Shown: positions 1 to 5,825 of the stretch, piece by piece
Numbering within the stretch: the first letter of the stretch is position 1
How the letters are laid out: each line of letters opens with the position of its first letter
Translations under genes and position numbers: made by a program
The notes under the pieces: generated by a model
Database searches by the model: none
The model's input: the letters and a program-made list of their open reading frames with translations, nothing else
Told to the model about the DNA's origin: nothing
Origin: an uncultured Bacteroidia bacterium
GTDB lineage: Bacteria; Bacteroidota; Bacteroidia; Bacteroidales; CAJPTX01
Assembly (NCBI GenBank): GCA_938038735.1
Contig: CALHSW010000032.1
Coordinates: 1 to 13,084 of the forward strand
Length of the DNA stretch: 13,084 nucleotides
Direction: 5' to 3'

Positions 1-210
1 GGGTCAGTCTTTCAGACTGGCTTGCCTTACAGGCAAGAATCCGGGGGTTTGAAAACCCCCGGCTATTGAGAGACCGTCCTGCGGACGGGGCTGCATTGGC
101 TGGCGAAAATGCATGCGGATTATAGGGCGTGATTATGTACGCGGGCCGTTGGTTGTGCGGGGATGGTGTCGCAAGGATGTGGGGGGTACGGTGCATGTAG
201 CGGGGTGCCA
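1..210. repeat. Repeat unit copy 1 (full), with four hairpins at 5-19, 21-37, 41-62 and 74-88
   Basis: All four stems pair perfectly. CAGTCT pairs with AGACTG around TTC, CTTGCCT with AGGCAAG around TAC, a 10-bp stem starting CCGGGGG closes at 62, and CCGTCC pairs with GGACGG around TGC. One base separates the first and second hairpins and three separate the second and third, so they could stack as consecutive stem-loops in RNA or as cruciforms in DNA. Confidence 0.9.
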
Positions 211-421
211 GGGTCAGTCTTGCAGACTGGCTTGCCTTTCAGGCAAGAAACCGGGGGTTTGAAAACCCAACGGCTATTGAGAGACTGTCCTACGGACGGG
301 GCGGCATTGGCGGCGAAAATTTATGCGGGATTATAGGGCGTGATTATATAGGCGGGCTATTGGTTGTGCGGGGATGGTGTCGCAAGGATGTGGGGGGCAC
401 GGTGCATGCAGCGGGGTGCCA
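211..421. repeat. Repeat unit copy 2 (full), third hairpin damaged
   Basis: The unit is one base longer than copy 1, the net result of three single-base indels. The loops of hairpins 1, 2 and 4 differ from copy 1 (TGC, TTC, TAC). Stems 1 and 2 are intact. Stem 4 has one C-to-T change that would be a G-U pair in a + strand RNA. Stem 3 is interrupted by AA in its right arm, leaving GGGTTT/AAACCC and a short outer CCG/CGG pairing. Confidence 0.9.
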
Positions 422-523
422 GGGTCAGTCTTGCAGACTGGCTTGCCTTACAGGCAAGAATCCGGGGGTTTGAAAACCTCCGGCTATTGAGAGACCGTCC
501 TGCGGACGGGGCTGCATTGGCTG
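422..523. repeat. Repeat unit copy 3, truncated after the hairpin block
   Basis: Only the hairpin-bearing first half is present. Similarity to copy 1 ends after GGCTGCATTGGCTG at about 523. Hairpins 1, 2 and 4 are perfect. Hairpin 3 has one C-to-T change, tolerated as a G-U pair in a + strand RNA. The break at the end of the structured half suggests the hairpin block can exist without the G-rich half, or that this is the worn end of the array. Confidence 0.88.
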
Positions 524-726
524 CGACTTAGCGCAAAAAGGGGGCGGCGGCCAGTTCAGTGAGCAACCAACGCGCCGCCATTTTGGGGCGGAGCGGGAAT
601 TCCTACTTGCCAATGCCTTAAAAGGCTGTTGCGGGGTAACGATAGGAGCGGGCGAGGTGCGCAGCCATTCAAATGGGCAGCATTGACGGTGCGGTGTGGA
701 ATGGGTTCAAGAGGGTCGCGATCGGG

Positions 727-1752
727 CTAGCGGCTTCGGCTTTGCTCCCAAAGCCAGGCATCGCGGAGGGCATCGGAGAGGGAAAGCTGGGGCTGCCAGC
801 CGAGGACGCTTTTAGCTTTTGATATGTCGGCCCAGACCTTTTCGGCGTCGCCGCTACGGCGTGGCCCAAAGGAGTGCGGCACGGCTACGCCGGTAGCGTT
901 TTGGAAGGAGGTGACGATGTCAAGGACTGAGCGGGGCGCGCCGCTGCCGACGTTAATAACGTCGATACGAGGGCTGGAGGGGCTTCGCTGCTCTAGGGCG
1001 CGTACCGCAAGGACGTGGGCGCGGGCGAGGTCCATGACGTGGAAGTAGTCGCGGAGCGGGGTTCCATCGGGGGTGTTGTAGTCGTTGCCGAAGATGGTGA
1101 GCTGCTTTCGGATGCCTTTGGCGGTTTGGGTGATGTAGGGGAGTAGGTTCTGCGGTTCGCCCTGCGGTAGCTCCCCGATGAGGCCGGAGGGGTGGGCGCC
1201 GATGGGGTTAAAGTAGCGTAGCGAAATGGCGGAGAGGCTCGGGTTGGCGGCAATGGTGTCCTCAATGATTCGTTCGGCAAAGACCTTGGTAGCGCCGTAC
1301 GGGGAGGTGGGGGGCTGGAGGGGGGTTAGCTCCGTGACGGGGAGGCGGGTAGGCTGGCCGTACACGGAGGCAGAGCTGGAGAAGACGAGGCGTGGGCATT
1401 GCGAGCCCATAGCGTTGAGGATTTGCATGAGGCTATCGAGGTTGTTTTTGTAGTACTCCAAGGGCTTTTTGACGGATTCGCCCACGGCCTTGAGGGCCGC
1501 GAAGTGGATGGCAGCGGCGAAGGGGGCATGCGCACGAAAGACGTTTGCAATAAATGCGGCGTCGGCGCAGTCACCCTGTTCAAAGCTGGGGGCTTGCCCG
1601 CAAATCTTCTCGATGTTGGCCAGCACGTCAAGGCTGGAGTTGGAGAGATTGTCAATGATGATAGGGGTGTAGCCCGCGTTGTAGAGCGCAATGGCGGTGT
1701 GCGAGCCGATGTAGCCGAGGCCGCCGGTGAGGAGTACTTTTCGTGGTTCCAT
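727..1752 (-). CDS. galE: UDP-glucose 4-epimerase
   Basis: This cytoplasmic NAD-dependent enzyme interconverts UDP-glucose and UDP-galactose, supplying the Leloir pathway and surface polysaccharide precursors. It is 341 residues, normal for the family. The N-terminal Rossmann motif GGLGYIGSH (residues 10-18) binds NAD. The catalytic serine sits in FSSSASVYG (about Ser127), and the Tyr-x-x-x-Lys pair is PYGATK (Tyr152, Lys156). RYFNPIGAHPSG and RDYFHVMDLARAH are typical substrate-side and C-terminal motifs. The start is an ATG at 1750-1752 with no better upstream choice. It is the only gene on the - strand and stands alone between the repeat array and dnaN. Its codons end mostly in C, whereas those of the + strand genes end mostly in G, which fits strand-specific base skew better than foreign origin. 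A related NAD-dependent sugar epimerase cannot be fully excluded, but every GalE hallmark is present. Confidence 0.96.
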   Translation of the reverse strand: MEPRKVLLTGGLGYIGSHTAIALYNAGYTPIIIDNLSNSSLDVLANIEKICGQAPSFEQGDCADAAFIANVFRAHAPFAAAIHFAALKAVGESVKKPLEYYKNNLDSLMQILNAMGSQCPRLVFSSSASVYGQPTRLPVTELTPLQPPTSPYGATKVFAERIIEDTIAANPSLSAISLRYFNPIGAHPSGLIGELPQGEPQNLLPYITQTAKGIRKQLTIFGNDYNTPDGTPLRDYFHVMDLARAHVLAVRALEQRSPSSPRIDVINVGSGAPRSVLDIVTSFQNATGVAVPHSFGPRRSGDAEKVWADISKAKSVLGWQPQLSLSDALRDAWLWEQSRSR

Positions 1753-1779
1753 CTATTCTAAATCAGTAAGAGATGGGTG

Positions 1780-1786
1780 CAAGGTA
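1780..1786 (-). promoter_or_regulatory. Possible -7 promoter box for galE
   Basis: On the - strand this reads TACCTTG, about 28 bases before the galE start. It is one T short of the Bacteroidetes -7 form TAnnTTTG. I see no matching -33 TTTG at the usual distance, so this is weak support. Confidence 0.3.
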
Positions 1787-1953
1787 CGAATTTTTGTTCA
1801 TGCGATGGGTGTTGGTAAGTGCTGTAAAGGGTGTCGAACGTATAGCGTCGAAGCGAGCAGAAAGCAATGGATTTCACTGCTTGCTGGTCGGGGAGAGGCG
1901 ACAGGAGGAGCGCTAGAGAGGTATCGAGGTTTCGGGCGCCTTAGACTCTTTGC

Positions 1954-2001
1954 GGTACGAATGATTAGGTAAATGCGCTCGTACCCCCATTTCTTTTTTT
2001 T
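1954..2001 (+). terminator. Terminator-like hairpin with T-tract, no known gene upstream on this strand
   Basis: GGTACGA (1954-1960) pairs with TCGTACC (1979-1985) across an 18-base loop. After four bases comes a T-rich run, with eight consecutive T at 1994-2001. The form fits intrinsic termination of a rightward transcript, but the loop is large and no rightward gene precedes it in the window. It could instead be an operator-like palindrome or chance. Confidence 0.35.
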
Positions 2002-2135
2002 CTTGCAGGAGGATGTGAAAGGAGGGAGAAGCGCGGAGGGGAGTGGAGAAGATTTTAGCGTGCGCTAGCTTTTGGAAGTCAGTCCGTTCGGTTTGAAGAG
2101 GAGCCTGCGGGCGCGGGGGTAATAGTAAAAAAATG

Positions 2136-2143
2136 TACCTTTG
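2136..2143 (+). promoter_or_regulatory. -7 promoter box TACCTTTG upstream of dnaN
   Basis: The box matches the Bacteroidetes primary-sigma -7 consensus TAnnTTTG exactly, 59 bases before the dnaN ATG, and follows an A-rich stretch. No clear -33 TTTG is seen 19-21 bases upstream. The identical eight bases, followed by GC and preceded by AATAGT, recur upstream of the 4425 gene. Confidence 0.6.
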
Positions 2144-2202
2144 CAGCCATTGTGGATGGTGCGTTTAGCATTTAGGACGAAGAAAAACAAGGGAAAAGAG
2201 CG

Positions 2203-3345
2203 ATGAAATTTGTAGTATCGGCGAGTGTGCTATTGAAGCATTTGACGGACGTGAGCCGCATAATGTCGGCGAAGGTAAATATATCAATGCTAAACTACGC
2301 GACGTTGACGGTTCGTGAGCAGATGCTGACGCTGCGGTACACGGATTTGACGGTGACGATCGTGACGAGCTTTCCGCTGGAGGCGATAGAGGAGGAGGGA
2401 GAGGTTTGCGTGCCGTTGAAGCTGCTGATGGAGTCGGTGAAGGGAACGCCGGACGTGCCGTTGCATTTTGAGATCGATGCGGCGGAGGGGCTGGCGAAGG
2501 TCTCCTTTGATGATGGGATGCGGCAGGGCGAGTGGAGCTTCAACGTGGTGGGGAGCGAGGAGTACTACGAGATGCCGGAGATAGAGGAGGCGCACGCAAC
2601 GAGCGTGGACCTCACGACTGAGGTGGTGGTAGAGGGGCTTGACAAGACGCTCTTCTGCTCGGCGGGGGTTAATACGAAGAATCAGGTGAATCTATCGGCG
2701 GTGCATATGGAGTTTACGCCCGATGGGATGTGGTTCGGCGCGACGGATATGCGGCGTATCGCGAAGTGCGTGTACAGCGATGTTCGGGTGGAGAAGACGA
2801 GCAGCGTGACGCTGCATAGCAAGACGGCGCAGGTGATCGCGGCGCTTTTGCCGTCGACGGCGGAGGCGCTGCAGATATCGTTTGACGACAGGAAGATTCT
2901 CTTCTCGACGCCGTCGGTGCAGGTGTACTCGCTCCTTTCTGAGGACAGGTACCCCAGCGTGAACGAGTTTTTGGAGCAGCCGGTGAGCCATGAGGTGATT
3001 GTGAACACGCGGCTGCTGCTGGACTCTGTGCGCCAGCTGGCGCCATTCTCCACGCCCTCCACGATGAATGCGCAGTACGAGTTTAGCGACTCGAAGATAG
3101 AGCTGCAGGCGTACAGCGAGACGTATAACGCGTCGGCAACGCAGCTCATCGCGAGCGAGTACAGCGGGGAGCCCTTCAAGATTATGCTGAGCATACCGAT
3201 GTTTTCGGAGGCATTGGCGAAGATACCGTCGCAGGAGGTAGTGCTGCAGTTTGATGAGAACTGCACGTTTGTGATTATGCGGCCGGCGCAGGCTGAGGCG
3301 GAGGGCGTGGATTACATGATCTACCTGGCATCGATGATCCTGTAG
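2203..3345 (+). CDS. dnaN: DNA polymerase III beta sliding clamp
   Basis: The product is the ring-shaped clamp that tethers replicative polymerase and other repair and replication proteins to DNA. It is 380 residues, close to the usual length, with three consecutive clamp folds of about 120 residues. Recognisable pieces are the N-terminal MKFVVSASVLLKHL, the domain-2 segment FGATDMRRIAKC, and LLSEDRYPSVNEF leading into domain 3. The C-terminal segment EGVDYMIYLASMIL corresponds to the family's end strand; in this lineage it reads YLASMIL instead of the YVVMPMRL type seen in E. coli. The ATG at 2203 begins the conserved MKF start and follows a purine-rich leader. The exonuclease gene begins 42 bases after the stop, so the two are probably co-transcribed from the box at 2136. 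The identification rests on family resemblance across the full length. Confidence 0.95.
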   Translation: MKFVVSASVLLKHLTDVSRIMSAKVNISMLNYATLTVREQMLTLRYTDLTVTIVTSFPLEAIEEEGEVCVPLKLLMESVKGTPDVPLHFEIDAAEGLAKVSFDDGMRQGEWSFNVVGSEEYYEMPEIEEAHATSVDLTTEVVVEGLDKTLFCSAGVNTKNQVNLSAVHMEFTPDGMWFGATDMRRIAKCVYSDVRVEKTSSVTLHSKTAQVIAALLPSTAEALQISFDDRKILFSTPSVQVYSLLSEDRYPSVNEFLEQPVSHEVIVNTRLLLDSVRQLAPFSTPSTMNAQYEFSDSKIELQAYSETYNASATQLIASEYSGEPFKIMLSIPMFSEALAKIPSQEVVLQFDENCTFVIMRPAQAEAEGVDYMIYLASMIL

Positions 3346-3387
3346 GCAGGATTAGCGGAGCAGTGGGATACAGGAGGAGAGGTTGAG

Positions 3388-4158
3388 ATGATAGCATTGG
3401 AGCGTCCGCTGGTTTGTTTCGATTTGGAGACGACCGGGCTGGACTTGGCGATTGATAGGATAGTGGAGATCGCGATGGTGCGGGTGGAGCCCGATGGCAC
3501 GCGGAGCGAGTGGGTGCAGCGAGTAAATCCGGGCATGCCTATACCGAAGGAGTCGACGGCGGTGCATGGGATAACGGATGAAGATGTTCGTGAGATGCCG
3601 CGATTCGCGGAGGTGGCGCCCCGCGTGGTGCAGACGATCGAGGGGGCGGATTTGGCGGGCTACAACTCGAATCGGTTTGATGTGCCGATGCTGGCGGAGG
3701 AGCTGCTGCGCGCCGGCTACCCGTTTGATTTGGATAGCCATCACTGCGTTGATGCGATGGTGATATTCATGAAGCATGAGGAGCGAACGCTGGAGGCGGC
3801 GATGCGCTTCTACTGCGATCGGGAGATTCCGAAGGCGCACTGCGCGCTGGACGACGCGCGGGCCGCGTTGGACGTGCTGTACGCCCAGGTGGAGCGGTAT
3901 GAAGATCTAGAGGGGAACGTGGAGGCGTTGGCAAAATATAGCACGCAGCGCAAGACGGCAGACCTGGCCGGGCGGTTGGTATATGACGCAGGGGGGGAGG
4001 TGATGTTTTCGTTCGGCAAGTACAAGAATCGGCTGGTAAAGGATGTGATTGCGGAGGATCCTGGCTATTTGAGCTGGATTATGAACGCAGATTTCCCGGA
4101 GTACACGAAGCATGTGATTGCTCGTATAGTGGAGGAGATGAAGGGGCTGGGGCGGTGA
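3388..4158 (+). CDS. DnaQ-family 3'-5' exonuclease (DEDDh) with C-terminal exonuclease-X-like extension
   Basis: This is a cytoplasmic metal-dependent 3'-5' DNA exonuclease of the proofreading fold. Exo I is FDLETTG (Asp12, Glu14), Exo II is NSNRFDVPML (Asp98), and Exo III is HCALDDA with His151 and Asp156, so all DEDDh catalytic residues are present. After the nuclease domain (about 1-175) there is a linker and a tail (about 206-256: FSFGKYKNRLVKDV, then DPGYLSWI) of the type found at the C-terminus of ExoX-like nucleases. A purine-rich AGGAGGAGAGG precedes the ATG. Location after dnaN is the arrangement I recall from other Bacteroidetes, and it fits a clamp-associated proofreading or repair role, but whether it is the polymerase's epsilon subunit or a stand-alone repair nuclease cannot be told from sequence. 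Confidence 0.93.
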   Translation: MIALERPLVCFDLETTGLDLAIDRIVEIAMVRVEPDGTRSEWVQRVNPGMPIPKESTAVHGITDEDVREMPRFAEVAPRVVQTIEGADLAGYNSNRFDVPMLAEELLRAGYPFDLDSHHCVDAMVIFMKHEERTLEAAMRFYCDREIPKAHCALDDARAALDVLYAQVERYEDLEGNVEALAKYSTQRKTADLAGRLVYDAGGEVMFSFGKYKNRLVKDVIAEDPGYLSWIMNADFPEYTKHVIARIVEEMKGLGR

Positions 4159-4357
4159 TCTGCGAGGCGGTAAGTCGCTGCTGGTTAGAACGTGGAGGGA
4201 TGCAGTTGCGCCGTTTGGTGCTAGTTGGTTTTAAGGTTGGACGCGAGGGGACGGGTTTGGGTTGCCGTGGTTTATGGAGATTTGCGCTGGGAGCCTTCAG
4301 GCGGGGTAAAAAAAACGTTGAAGGGTGGTCACGTATCGCAAATTAAGAAGAAATAGT

Positions 4358-4365
4358 TACCTTTG
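4358..4365 (+). promoter_or_regulatory. -7 promoter box TACCTTTG upstream of the SPOR/barrel gene pair
   Basis: This is an exact match to TAnnTTTG, 59 bases before the ATG at 4425, the same spacing and the same eight bases as the dnaN box. It lies in a 266-base gap (4159-4424) in which I see no gene or RNA. An A-rich stretch (4308-4315) lies further upstream, but no -33 TTTG sits at the usual spacing. Confidence 0.6.
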
Positions 4366-4424
4366 CGCTTGAGCGAGGGCTGAGGGGTTGGGCGCAAAGG
4401 CAAAGGGATCGTAGAGGCAAGTGT

Positions 4425-5816
4425 ATGGGCAAGGAGCTAGCAGTCTTCTTATATGGGGTGGTGGTGCTGTTTTTAGGCATACTGCGGGGCGACGCGGTGA
4501 GCGTGGTGCAGCTTGTGGATCGGGACGTGAAGGCGGGGAAGGATTTTGAGGTGGTGGTGACGGTGCGCAAGGGCGATTTGGAGAGCTTTGCTCGGTACGA
4601 GGTGGAGCTGCCGAGGGGGCTAACGGCGGTGCGAGGGCAGAGTGCTAACAGCGCGTACTCATTTGATGATCAGCGCGTACGTTTTGTGTGGCTTCGGTTG
4701 CCATTGGAGGAGAAGGTGGAGATACGCTACTCGGTTCGAGTAGATGAACGGATGATGGGCCAGTTCAAGCTGGGCGGGAATTTTGACTACATAGCCTCGA
4801 ACGCACGGCAGCGGGTAGCGGTGAACGAGGAGACGATTAAGGTGCTGCCGTCGGCGAAGGTGCCGCCGGCGCAACGTTTGGATATCGGAGAGTACCAGCG
4901 AACGATGCCGGCGCAGCGGCCGCTGGATATGGGCAAGTTGGCGGTGCGATGCATACGGGAGACGCCGAGCATCTTGGCGCCGGGGCCGGATAGGGTGGTG
5001 CGGTTGCTGGTGAATCGGGGCGAGGTGGAGAGCTTCGCGAAGATAGAGGAGCGGATCCCTGAGGGATACGCGGTGGAGTCGATGGAGAAGCAGGGTGCGC
5101 AGTTCGCGTTTGAACGAGGGGTGGTGAGCTTTATGTGGTCGCAGCTCCCGCCGGAGAAGTCGTTTGTGGTGTCGTACCGTTTAGTGCCGAACAATGGCAA
5201 GGAGGGGGCAACGCCGAAGATAGATGGACGCTTCTCGTTCATACTGGATGGGATGACGCGGGTGATATCGATTCCGGAGCGCGATATGCAGCTAGAGAAC
5301 CTCTCAACGGGCGAGGTGGAGCAGCTGGTGCGCGCCACGCCGGTACGGGTGCCGGCAAGAGGGGCGTTGACACCGGGAGGGGGTCAGGCGGGAGGCGGCG
5401 TGCTGGTGGCGCAGGGGCCGAGCGAGGGGGGAGTAGATTTTCCGGTGCGCTACGCGCCGATAGAAGCGAGGCGCAAGGGGCGTACGGCCCGCGCCATTTC
5501 AATGGATGAGTACTTGCTGGAGCCCGAGCAGGGGGTGTACTACCGGGTGCAGGTGGCAGCGGGCCATAGGCCGATAGACATAGACCGCTACTTCCGCCGC
5601 CGTTCGCTGCATGCCGATGTGCGGACGGAGCGGCATGAGGGGTGGTATAAGTACTCGGTGGGGTCGTTTCGGGAGTACAAGGAGGCGCGTGATTACCGGA
5701 CGCAGATATGGAGCACAACGCCAATACGCGATGCATTCGTGTCGGCGTATAACAATGGGCAGCGAATCACGGTGCAGGAGGCGCTGATGATTACATCACA
5801 GAAGTGGTATAAATAA
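4425..5816 (+). CDS. Secreted protein with two tandem homologous domains and a C-terminal SPOR domain
   Basis: I recognise the architecture but not a named gene. The 463-residue product starts with a hydrophobic segment (about 6-20) that should act as a signal peptide, though its n-region is only weakly positive. Two related beta-rich domains follow, about 37-135 and 186-285. Matching landmarks are GDLESFARYEVELPRG with GEVESFAKIEERIPEG, RFVWLRLP with SFMWSQLP, and IRYSV with VSYRL. A Gly/Pro-rich linker (about 303-345) leads to a SPOR-type domain (about 370-450: YYRVQVAAG, then WYKYSVGSF and ARDYRTQIW). SPOR domains generally bind denuded septal peptidoglycan, so a periplasmic role at the wall is inferred. 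The next gene, a probable outer-membrane barrel, starts within 10 bases of the stop, which suggests the two work together in the envelope. Duplicated domains of this type occur in uncharacterised Bacteroidetes proteins as far as I recall. Confidence 0.85.
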   Translation: MGKELAVFLYGVVVLFLGILRGDAVSVVQLVDRDVKAGKDFEVVVTVRKGDLESFARYEVELPRGLTAVRGQSANSAYSFDDQRVRFVWLRLPLEEKVEIRYSVRVDERMMGQFKLGGNFDYIASNARQRVAVNEETIKVLPSAKVPPAQRLDIGEYQRTMPAQRPLDMGKLAVRCIRETPSILAPGPDRVVRLLVNRGEVESFAKIEERIPEGYAVESMEKQGAQFAFERGVVSFMWSQLPPEKSFVVSYRLVPNNGKEGATPKIDGRFSFILDGMTRVISIPERDMQLENLSTGEVEQLVRATPVRVPARGALTPGGGQAGGGVLVAQGPSEGGVDFPVRYAPIEARRKGRTARAISMDEYLLEPEQGVYYRVQVAAGHRPIDIDRYFRRRSLHADVRTERHEGWYKYSVGSFREYKEARDYRTQIWSTTPIRDAFVSAYNNGQRITVQEALMITSQKWYK

Positions 5817-5825
5817 TTGGCCACG

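Larger units (their letters stand above)
1..523. repeat. Tandem array of a ~210-base unit with four hairpins per unit
   Basis: Three direct copies begin at 1, 211 and 422, each with GGGTCAGTCT. The first two are full length (210 and 211 bases). The third stops near 523, just after its hairpin block. Each copy starts with four inverted repeats in about 90 bases: a 6-bp stem with a 3-base loop, a 7-bp stem with a 3-base loop, a long C/G stem around TTTGAAA, and a 6-bp stem with a 3-base loop. The remaining ~120 bases of each full copy are G-rich with no obvious pairing. The copies agree at roughly nine positions in ten by eye. The array touches the left edge and probably extends beyond it. There is no convincing coding frame, no transposase and no CRISPR-like spacing. 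It could be a satellite, a structured RNA template, a protein-binding or cruciform element, or a REP-like expansion; the sequence does not decide. Confidence 0.93.
1753..2202. other. 450-base divergent gap between galE and dnaN
   Basis: No convincing protein gene lies here. The + strand reading frames crossing it have no recognisable family and one overlaps the galE start. From left to right I see a possible galE promoter near 1780, a bulged hairpin at 1856-1885 (AGC...AAGCA pairing with TGCTTGCT), a terminator-like hairpin with a T-tract at 1954-2001, and the dnaN promoter box at 2136-2143. A small RNA transcribed rightward and ending near 2001 is conceivable but unsupported beyond these structures. 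I see no DnaA-box cluster. Confidence 0.6.

Noticed and set aside
1..523. CRISPR array
   Set aside because: Units are ~210 bases and nearly identical along their whole length; there are no short repeats alternating with unique spacers and no cas genes.
425..613. Small - strand protein of 62 residues overlapping repeat copy 3
   Set aside because: Most of it is the translated hairpin block, so its codons mirror the stems; no family resemblance and the start lies outside the repeat.
727..1752. Recent horizontal transfer of galE on the basis of its different codon use
   Set aside because: The difference mirrors strand: the + strand is G-rich here too, so skew explains it without transfer.
1727..1972. 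Small + strand protein of 81 residues at the galE start
   Set aside because: It begins inside galE on the opposite strand, has no recognisable family and no promoter; it most likely reflects few stops in a G-rich strand.
1753..2202. Replication origin next to dnaN
   Set aside because: I see no cluster of DnaA boxes, no A/T-rich unwinding stretch and no dnaA gene; dnaN in this group is often away from the origin.
4159..4424. tRNA or a 63-residue protein between the exonuclease and the SPOR gene
   Set aside because: No cloverleaf or T-arm consensus could be drawn, and the open frame has no start context or family.
5817..5825. TTG start for the barrel gene directly after the upstream stop
   Set aside because: ATGs at 5826 and 5856 in the same frame give a better signal peptide, so the TTG is unlikely.
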